From NCBI GenBank assembly GCA_964547645.1, contig CAZJOM010000013.1, positions 1 to 64,000 of the forward strand: a stretch of 64,000 nt of DNA, given 5' to 3'. The position numbers were made by a program, and so were the translations under genes. Origin of the DNA: SZUA-430 sp964547645 (lineage in GTDB: Bacteria > Pseudomonadota > Alphaproteobacteria > Micropepsales > Micropepsaceae). Under the pieces are notes generated by a model. It was not told the DNA's origin and searched no databases. It saw only the letters and a program-made list of their open reading frames with translations. Every line of letters starts with the position of its first letter. Within the stretch, counting starts at the first letter, position 1. Positions 58,322-64,000 of this stretch are shown here, piece by piece.

Positions 58322-59857
58322 ATGGCTCTGACCCAAAGATTGGAGCTGCGCCAGGGACAAGCCCTGGTTATGACGCCGCAATTGCAGCAGGCGATCAAGC
58401 TGCTGCAGATGTCCAATTTGGAAGTTCAGGCCTTCGTCGAGCAAGAGCTTGAGCGCAACCCGCTGCTGGAGCGCGATGAAGGTGCGGCACCTTCGCGCGA
58501 AGAGCAGGCGGAAGCGCCGGCCGCGGCTGCGGTCGAGGGTGCGCCGTTGACCTTGAGCGAGAGTGCGCCGCCGTCCGACGCAGCCCGCGATCTCGATACG
58601 GACTACGACAACGTCTATTCGGAAGATTCCGCCTGTGATCGTGCCGAAGCCCCGCCAGGCGGCGAAAGCGCGCCGTCTTCGTTTGCCGAGGTGCGCGGAG
58701 CGCGGATGGATTCAGACGACGCGATGTCGTTGGAGTCGACGCTGACGCGCGGCGCGAACTTGCATGAGCACCTGGCGGCGCAGTTGACCGTTGCCTGCAC
58801 GGACGCGCGCGACCGGTTGATCGGTGCCTATCTGATCGACGCGATCGACGAGTCGGGTTATCTCACCGTCGAAATCACAGCGGCGGCGCAGCATTTGGCG
58901 GTGCCGGTTTCCGTCGTCGAGAACGTGCTGAAGACCATTCAAACCTTTGACCCGACGGGCGTGGGCGCGCGGACGCTCGGCGAATGTCTGGCGTTGCAGT
59001 TGAAGGAGCGCAACCGGCTTGATCCGGCGATGCAGGCGCTGCTGGACAATTTGCAACTGCTGGCCAAGCGCGACGTGCAAGCGCTGATGCGGGTGACGCA
59101 AGTCACGAGCGAAGATCTGGGCGACATGATCCAAGAGATCAAGGCGCTCAATCCGAAGCCCGGTCTGAAATTCGGCTGCGAGCCGGTGCAGCCGGTCGTG
59201 CCGGACGTGTATGTGCGCGAGAACCGTCAGGGCGGGTTTCAGGTCGAACTCAACAGCGACACCCTGCCCCGGGTTCTGGTCAACTCGCGCTACTACGCGA
59301 CGACGTCGGCGAAAGACAAAGAGGCGAAGACCTATCTCACCGATTGCCTGAACAACGCGAATTGGTTGGTGCGCAGCCTCGACCAACGCGCGCGGACGAT
59401 CTTGAAAGTCGCGACGGAAATCGTACGCCAACAGGACGGCTTCTTCGTCAGCGGCGTCACGCATTTGCGTCCGCTCAATCTGCGCGTGATCGCCGAGGCG
59501 ATCGGTATGCATGAATCGACCGTCAGTCGCGTCACGGCCAACAAGTTCATGGCGACGCCGCGCGGCACGTATGAGCTGAAATACTTTTTCACGTCGGCCA
59601 TTCAATCGGCGGAAGTTGGCGGCGAAGCCCATTCGGCGGAAGCGGTGCGTCATCACATTCGTGATCTGATCGACAACGAAGCGCCAGCTGCTATTCTGTC
59701 CGACGACCGCATCGTCGATATCCTGCGGAAAACGGGTATCGACATCGCACGGCGAACGGTTGCTAAATATCGTGAAGCGATGCGCATTCCCTCATCGGTG
59801 GAACGGCGGCGCTTGAAGCAAGGGATGAATTTGACGGACGGTGTCCCCGCCCCCTGA
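58322..59857 (+). CDS. rpoN: RNA polymerase sigma-54 factor
   Basis: 511 residues. Region I (LTQRLELRQGQALVMTPQLQ, AIKLLQMSNLEVQAFVEQEL) is glutamine-rich as expected, region II is acidic (about 60-130), and region III has the core-binding part. The HTH contains GMHESTVSRVTANKFM and the RpoN box is ARRTVAKYRE near the C-terminus. It directs transcription of nitrogen and other genes with enhancer-binding activators. The neighbours hpf and ptsN downstream are conserved across proteobacteria. Confidence 0.98.
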   Translation: MALTQRLELRQGQALVMTPQLQQAIKLLQMSNLEVQAFVEQELERNPLLERDEGAAPSREEQAEAPAAAAVEGAPLTLSESAPPSDAARDLDTDYDNVYSEDSACDRAEAPPGGESAPSSFAEVRGARMDSDDAMSLESTLTRGANLHEHLAAQLTVACTDARDRLIGAYLIDAIDESGYLTVEITAAAQHLAVPVSVVENVLKTIQTFDPTGVGARTLGECLALQLKERNRLDPAMQALLDNLQLLAKRDVQALMRVTQVTSEDLGDMIQEIKALNPKPGLKFGCEPVQPVVPDVYVRENRQGGFQVELNSDTLPRVLVNSRYYATTSAKDKEAKTYLTDCLNNANWLVRSLDQRARTILKVATEIVRQQDGFFVSGVTHLRPLNLRVIAEAIGMHESTVSRVTANKFMATPRGTYELKYFFTSAIQSAEVGGEAHSAEAVRHHIRDLIDNEAPAAILSDDRIVDILRKTGIDIARRTVAKYREAMRIPSSVERRRLKQGMNLTDGVPAP

Positions 59858-59985
59858 CCCGCCGTTTGACAGGGCGGTTGGGCACGGCTAAACGTCCGCC
59901 GCCTTTCGCGGGGCTTCTTGCCGGATTCGCAAGTGCAAACTCCGGCGCAAGCATGGCATTCACTCGTTTCAGGACGCGAAGAGCA

Positions 59986-60570
59986 ATGCATCTCACCATT
60001 ACCGGCAAGCAAATCGACATCGGCAGCGCGCTTCGGACCCATGTCCAAGACCGCGTAACGCTATCCGTCGGAAAATACTTCGACCGGCCCGTCGACGGCT
60101 CGGTCACATTTTCGCGCGACGGGCACGAGTATCGGGCGGACTGCACGGTGCATCTGGCGTCGGGTCTGCATCTGCAGGCCCAAGGCCGTTCGACTGACAT
60201 CTATGCGAGCTTTGACGGCGCGATCGAACGGATGGAAAAGCGTCTGCGCCGTTACAAGCGCCGGATCCGCGATCACCACAACGGTGCACGCGCCAACATC
60301 GACTTCAGCCCCGCGCGCGAGCACATCATTGCGTCGGATGTCGACGAGTCGGGCGCGGAGCCGGAGACGCTGGCGCCCGTCGTGGTGTCGGAAAGCACGA
60401 CGCAGCTTCGCACGCTGACCGTGGGTGAGGCTGTGATGCAGCTCGATCTCGGGGAGACGCCCGCGCTCGTGTTCCGCAACAGCGCGCATGGCGAGATCAA
60501 CGTCGTCTACCGGCGCGCCGACGGCAACATCGGCTGGATCGACGCGTCCGCGGACAGGGCAAAGCGTTAA
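59986..60570 (+). CDS. hpf: Ribosome hibernation-promoting factor, long form
   Basis: 194 residues. The N-terminal HPF domain (LTITGKQIDIGSALRTHVQD; GLHLQAQGRSTDIYASFDGA; RMEKRLRRYKRR) is followed by a linker and a C-terminal dimerisation domain (TVGEAVMQLDLGETPALVFR, NVVYRRADGNIGWIDA). Long HPF forms 100S dimers in stationary phase. ATG at 59986; an ATG at 59953 would add 11 residues (AFTRFRTRRA). A 128-nt gap separates it from rpoN, so it may have its own promoter. Confidence 0.95.
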   Translation: MHLTITGKQIDIGSALRTHVQDRVTLSVGKYFDRPVDGSVTFSRDGHEYRADCTVHLASGLHLQAQGRSTDIYASFDGAIERMEKRLRRYKRRIRDHHNGARANIDFSPAREHIIASDVDESGAEPETLAPVVVSESTTQLRTLTVGEAVMQLDLGETPALVFRNSAHGEINVVYRRADGNIGWIDASADRAKR

Positions 60571-60573
60571 GCG

Positions 60574-61041
60574 ATGAATATCGCCGACATCCTATCGCCG
60601 CAGGCGGTGTTCCACCGGCTGAAAGCGTCGTCCAAGAAGAAGCTCATCTCCGAGCTTGCGGGCCATGCTGCGGCGGTCGCAGGCCTCGACCCGACAAGAG
60701 TGTTCGAAACGCTGTGGGAGCGCGAGAAGCTTGGCAGTACCGGGGTCGGACACGGAATCGCTATCCCGCACGGGCGGATCGCGAAGCTTGAAAAGATCGT
60801 CGGCGCTTTTGCGCATTTGGAAGAGGCGGTTGACTTCGAATCGATCGACGAAGCGCCGGTTGACTTGGTCTTTGTGTTGCTGACTCCCGTCGAAGCGGGC
60901 GCCGACCACCTCAAGGCGCTGGCGCGAGTTTCGCGGCTGATGCGCAACACGTCCGTGTGCGAGAAGCTGCGTGCCGCCAGCGACCAGGCGCAGATCTATG
61001 CCCTGCTGACGGAGCCGACCGCCGGGGCGCACGCCGCCTAA
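60574..61041 (+). CDS. ptsN: Nitrogen PTS enzyme IIA (EIIANtr)
   Basis: 155 residues, EIIA fructose/mannitol-type domain. The phosphorylated histidine is H66 in GHGIAIPHGRIAKLEK. Other blocks are SKKKLISELAGHAAAVAGLD and DLVFVLLTPVEAGADHLKAL. It is the output of the nitrogen PTS (PtsP-NPr), regulating potassium and carbon/nitrogen balance. It starts 3 nt after hpf and ends the rpoN-hpf-ptsN group. Confidence 0.96.
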   Translation: MNIADILSPQAVFHRLKASSKKKLISELAGHAAAVAGLDPTRVFETLWEREKLGSTGVGHGIAIPHGRIAKLEKIVGAFAHLEEAVDFESIDEAPVDLVFVLLTPVEAGADHLKALARVSRLMRNTSVCEKLRAASDQAQIYALLTEPTAGAHAA

Positions 61042-61066
61042 GCGACCTTCGGCGTCAATGGACGCA

Positions 61067-61330
61067 TTAGTGGACGCTCACAGGTTCCAACTCATGCTGG
61101 CGTGCGGCGACGAAGGCCATGTCGCGGTTGTCGACAATGGCAACGCGGCGCCCGTCGGCGGCGTGCAGGGCGAAGAACTTCTGTTGTGGCAGCACCGGTG
61201 CGTCGACCGGCAACACGCCTGCGCCTTTCAACTCCTCGGCGCGAACTTCGCGGACATAGACCGTGTTCGGGCCAACGATGCGCGCGACTTCTTCGGCGCT
61301 GAATTCATGATGCGATTTGGTCGTCAACAT
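61067..61330 (-). CDS. DUF1150 family protein
   Basis: 87 residues, typical of the alphaproteobacterial DUF1150 family: FSAEEVARIVGPNTVYVREV, then QQKFFALHAADGRRVAIVDN with DMAFVAARQHELEPVSVH at the end. Function unknown; members usually sit beside small heat-shock protein genes, as here, where the Hsp20 gene lies 111 nt upstream on the same strand. Convergent with ptsN. ATG at 61330 is followed closely by the DUF1150 core. Confidence 0.93.
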   Translation of the reverse strand: MLTTKSHHEFSAEEVARIVGPNTVYVREVRAEELKGAGVLPVDAPVLPQQKFFALHAADGRRVAIVDNRDMAFVAARQHELEPVSVH

Positions 61331-61441
61331 ATTCGTACTCCTTCAAGCCGTCGCTTCAGCCCCTTTGTCGGCAACTGATGTAGCGACCCTTCATGGCGAA
61401 TATGTGGGTATTAACTACACCTCTTTGAATAGGGGCGGATC

Positions 61442-61855
61442 TCACCCCAATGTGATGGGAATCTGACGAATTTTGGGGGTTTGGCGGCGGCGTCTCAATT
61501 CGATGCGCAACAGGCCATTACTGAGGATCGCGCCTTCGATTTCGAGGCCCTCGGCCAGAATGAAGCTGCGTTGGAAGCCGCGGGCGGCGATTCCTTTATG
61601 CAGGAATACGCGGCCGTCTTGCGGTTGCGGACGCTCGCCACGCACGGTGAGTTCGCGGTCGGTGAGGGTCACCGAAAGGTTTTCGGGGGCGAAACCGGCG
61701 ACGGCCAACGTAATTCGCAGGCGATCTTCCGCGGGCTCCTCGATGTTGAGTGGCGGGTAGGCGTCTCCTGTGCCCTTGGAAAGGCGTTCGAGGAGGCGTT
61801 CGACCTCATCGAAGCCGAGGCAATATGGGTTGCCAAAAGGACCGGGTCGCGACAT
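61442..61855 (-). CDS. Small heat-shock protein (Hsp20/alpha-crystallin)
   Basis: 137 residues. Alpha-crystallin domain about 35-125: PPLNIEEPAEDRLRITLAVA, GFAPENLSVTLTDRELTVRG, FLHKGIAARGFQRSFILAEG, and the GLLRIEL motif (A-x-x-x-G-V-L-type). The C-terminal IxI-like anchor is seen as IRQIPI. It acts as an ATP-independent holdase. ATG at 61855; possible -10 (TATAGCG) in the upstream region. DUF1150 lies downstream and is probably coexpressed. Divergent from pabB-pabC. Confidence 0.94.
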   Translation of the reverse strand: MSRPGPFGNPYCLGFDEVERLLERLSKGTGDAYPPLNIEEPAEDRLRITLAVAGFAPENLSVTLTDRELTVRGERPQPQDGRVFLHKGIAARGFQRSFILAEGLEIEGAILSNGLLRIELRRRRQTPKIRQIPITLG

Positions 61856-61973
61856 CGCATTCGCCCCACGCTATACAGCGCGAAAGGACCATCCCTCCCC
61901 GCCTTCGCCTAGTGCCCTTGGATTTGGGCGGGGCGGCGGCAGGTGTCAAGCACAGTTGCCTCCCGCCCGCCCG

Positions 61974-63833
61974 ATGAGCCATCCGGACACTGAGCCCTTT
62001 GCCCTGTTCGACGACGCGACCTGGCCCGATCGGCCGGCCTTTTTGGCGCGTGAGTCAGAGCGCTTGATCGAGGCGCGGACAGCCGACGAGGTGGGGCCGG
62101 CGTTGGCGGCGCTTGAGGCCGGTGTCGGGCGCGGGCTGATCGCGGCGGGCTATTGCGCTTATGAGCTGGGGCATGTTTTCGAGCCGCGGTTGCGCCCCCT
62201 GATGCCGGCGACGGGGCGGCCGCTGTTGCGGTTTCATTTGTTTGCCGACGGGCAGCGCTTGAGTTCGGAGGCGCGGGAGCGGTGGCTGGCGGAGCGGACG
62301 CGGGGGGCGCCTGTTGCCGGTGCGTTCGACGCGGCGGCTTCTGCGGCGGCGCATGGCGCCAGGGTCGAGCGGGTGCGGCAGCTGATCGGCGACGGCGACG
62401 TCTATCAGGTGAACCTAACGTTTAAGCTGCGCGCCGCGGCGGGCGATCCTTTTGCCACCTATGCCGCGCTCAGAGCGAAGGCGCGGTCGGGGGCGTGCTC
62501 GTTCCTGCGCTTTGGCGATGAGGACGTGTTGTCCTTTTCGCCGGAATTGTTCTTCGCGGTGCGTGGCGGGCGCATCTTTGCGCGCCCAATGAAGGGCACG
62601 GTTGGTCGCGAGCCCGATGTTGCGAGCGATGAGATGCGGCGCGCGGATCTGGTCTCCGACGAGAAGCAGCGGGCGGAGAACTTGATGATCGTCGACCTGC
62701 TGCGCAACGATCTCGCGCGAGTTTCTGTGCCTGGAAGTGTCACGGTCACGGACTTGTTCAGCGTCGAGACCTATCCGCGGTTTCACACCATGACGTCCGG
62801 AATCGAGGCGACTTTGCAGCCGGGCGTTTCGTTCGCGCGGATTCTGCCGGCTTTGCTTCCGTGCGGGTCGGTGACTGGCGCGCCGAAAATTCGCGCGATG
62901 GAGATTATTCGCGAACTGGAGGACGAGCCGCGCGGCGTCTATTGCGGCGCGGTCGGGTATCTCACGCGGGAGACGATGGCGTTCAACGTCGCGATCCGCA
63001 CGCTGACGCTGCGCGAGGGCATGGCGGAGATGGGCGTGGGTGGTGGGATCGTCTGGGATTCCGAGCCTGCGGCCGAATACGCGGAGTGCTTGCTGAAGGC
63101 GCGGTTCTTGACCGAGGCGGACGCGCCGTTCCGGTTGATCGAGACGATGCGGTGGACGGCGGATCGAGAGTTTCATCTGATCGAACGGCACTTGAAGCGG
63201 CTACGCGCGTCGAGCCGGTACTTTGGGTTTGTGTTTGACGAGGCTGTCATTCGGCGGGCGCTGCAGGCGGCGGTGGCGGGCCGTGAGGGTGTGCAGCGCG
63301 TGCGGCTGACGCTGGGGCCGCGCGGCGATACGCAGCTCGGGGCCATGCCGATCTCGTTGAACGACACGGTGTGGCGGTATGCGATGGCGCCGGTGCCGAT
63401 GCAGAGCGGCGACTGGCGGGTGCACCATAAAACCACGCGGCGCGAGATCTACGATGACGCGCTGAAGGCGAGCGGGTGCGATGAGGTGGTGTTCGTCAAC
63501 GAGCGCGGCGAGGTGACCGAGGGGAGCCGCACGAACGTGTTCGTGGAGCGCGATGGGGTTTGGTTGACGCCGCCGCTGTCCAGCGGATTGCTTGACGGGT
63601 GCTTGCGGCGGGAGCTGATCGAGAACGGGCCGCAGCGGGTGAGGGAACAGGTGCTGCGGCCCGAAGACTTGGGCACGGGGACAGTTTGGTTCGGCAACGC
63701 CTTGCGTGGTTTGATCCGTGGCGAAGCGGTCGCGCCCTCGCCTGGCGTTGCCGATTCAGTGGGCCTCGTGGAAGAGGCAGATGTCGGGCGCCTTGGTCTC
63801 GCCGGCGCGGGCGGCCTGGGAGAGAAGGCCTGA
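61974..63833 (+). CDS. pabB/pabC: Fused aminodeoxychorismate synthase component I and aminodeoxychorismate lyase
   Basis: 619 residues. N-terminal PabB (1-385): chorismate-binding blocks GDGDVYQVNLTFKLRAAAG, FHTMTSGIEATLQPGVSF, CGSVTGAPKIRAMEIIRELE and GIVWDSEPAAEYAECLLKA. C-terminal PabC (about 393-590), PLP class IV fold with Lys in WRVHHKTTRREIYDDALK and VNERGEVTEGSRTNVFVERD. Together they make p-aminobenzoate for folate; the glutamine amidotransferase PabA is not in the window. After GNALRGLIRGE the last 35 residues are low-complexity (Gly/Val/Glu) and overlap an antisense small gene. ATG at 61974 has no clear ribosome site. Confidence 0.93.
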   Translation: MSHPDTEPFALFDDATWPDRPAFLARESERLIEARTADEVGPALAALEAGVGRGLIAAGYCAYELGHVFEPRLRPLMPATGRPLLRFHLFADGQRLSSEARERWLAERTRGAPVAGAFDAAASAAAHGARVERVRQLIGDGDVYQVNLTFKLRAAAGDPFATYAALRAKARSGACSFLRFGDEDVLSFSPELFFAVRGGRIFARPMKGTVGREPDVASDEMRRADLVSDEKQRAENLMIVDLLRNDLARVSVPGSVTVTDLFSVETYPRFHTMTSGIEATLQPGVSFARILPALLPCGSVTGAPKIRAMEIIRELEDEPRGVYCGAVGYLTRETMAFNVAIRTLTLREGMAEMGVGGGIVWDSEPAAEYAECLLKARFLTEADAPFRLIETMRWTADREFHLIERHLKRLRASSRYFGFVFDEAVIRRALQAAVAGREGVQRVRLTLGPRGDTQLGAMPISLNDTVWRYAMAPVPMQSGDWRVHHKTTRREIYDDALKASGCDEVVFVNERGEVTEGSRTNVFVERDGVWLTPPLSSGLLDGCLRRELIENGPQRVREQVLRPEDLGTGTVWFGNALRGLIRGEAVAPSPGVADSVGLVEEADVGRLGLAGAGGLGEKA

Positions 63834-63902
63834 AACGTAGGCCAGCATAAGGGCGGCGATGACGGCGACGTAGGTCCAGTCTCTGATGGTGGGGGCGTTC
63901 AT
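63756..63902 (-). CDS. 48-residue single-span membrane protein
   Basis: The frame encodes MNAPTIRDWTYVAVIAALML then AYVSGLLSQAARAGETKAPD and ICLFHEAH. There is one hydrophobic helix (about 10-27). A strong ribosome site AAAGGAG lies 7 nt upstream of ATG. The last 78 nt are antisense to the low-complexity end of pabB-pabC. I recognise no family. The good initiation signal and hydrophobic pattern make it a plausible real gene. Confidence 0.55.
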   Translation of the reverse strand: MNAPTIRDWTYVAVIAALMLAYVSGLLSQAARAGETKAPDICLFHEAH

Positions 63903-64000
63903 GGGCGATCTCCTTTCCTGACCTTGCTAAAGTGTCGGGGAACGGGCGCGAACGCCAATGCCGGTCGTCTACGTTCTCGATGCGGGATAGCTATCGATTG

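Noticed and set aside
61770..61973. Upstream extension of pabB-pabC
   Set aside because: It overlaps the Hsp20 gene on the other strand and is Arg/Pro-rich noise; the PabB N-terminus begins naturally at 61974.
1..64000. CRISPR arrays, rRNA genes, insertion sequences, prophage or integrase genes
   Set aside because: No regularly spaced repeats, rRNA segments or transposase/integrase motifs were seen on either strand; neither tRNA is flanked by an integrase or an obvious attachment repeat.

Overview
The window looks like the chromosome of a free-living alphaproteobacterium with GC-rich, tightly packed genes. The evidence is family content and gene order: UPF0262, DUF2948 and DUF1150 proteins, an NrnC-type small DEDDy ribonuclease, an NDUFA9-like SDR after uppP, the order murA / DUF2948 / hisD / UPF0262 / LMW-phosphatase / infA / maf / rng / yacG, and the order kdsD-lptC-lptA-lptB-rpoN-hpf-ptsN. 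The genus cannot be fixed from the sequence alone. An intracellular PHA depolymerase suggests storage of polyhydroxyalkanoate.

Layout. 1-3.5 kb is accessory: a secreted CHRD-domain protein, then a minus-strand cassette of a transglutaminase-like protein, a very short secreted protein with the tail of an Rhs core joined to a nuclease-like C-terminus, and a TPR protein in the immunity position. 3.5-4.1 kb is non-coding. 4.1-9.2 kb holds small-molecule enzymes (aldo/keto reductase, MGMT-like protein, GNAT, DSD1-type PLP enzyme, quinone-oxidoreductase-like MDR) and a Gly/Tyr/His-rich exported protein. 9.2-17.2 kb is a long minus-strand housekeeping run from murA to an isocitrate-lyase-superfamily enzyme, including the 56-aa yacG. 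17.3-27.1 kb is mixed: msrA, tRNA-Thr, a GPH symporter with a coupled small membrane protein, secreted proteins, a glycerophosphodiesterase, a lipoprotein plus saccharopine-dehydrogenase-like pair, and two tandem LuxR-type regulators.

27.4-30.2 kb carries thrS and infC (infC apparently starts at AUC). 30.3-34.9 kb is a small glycan/LPS-type cluster (methyltransferase, GT2, two GT4, an SDR). 35-38.7 kb holds a TPR protein, queG, an FzlA-like GST and an MtgA transglycosylase with an extra N-terminal HMA-like domain. 38.8-43.3 kb holds a serine hydrolase, a secreted phosphodiesterase-like enzyme, phaZ and another GST. 43.3-49.3 kb is gltD-gltB. 49.4-54.8 kb holds uppP, the NDUFA9-like gene, tRNA-Leu, two methyltransferase-like genes, rsuA-like and nrnC. 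55-61 kb is the LPS-transport and nitrogen-sigma/PTS cluster. The end has a DUF1150 gene, a small heat-shock protein, a fused pabB-pabC and an overlapping 48-aa membrane protein.

How the genes combine: envelope construction is a recurring theme (murA, uppP, mtgA, kdsD, lptCAB, glycosyltransferases), alongside translation and RNA functions (infA, infC, thrS, rng, nrnC, rsmC-like, rsuA-like, hpf) and nitrogen metabolism (gltDB, rpoN, ptsN). The most unusual parts are the compact Rhs-tail effector cassette (0.9-3.5 kb) and the HMA-MtgA fusion (37.6-38.6 kb). All calls come from reading the sequence; no database search was run.
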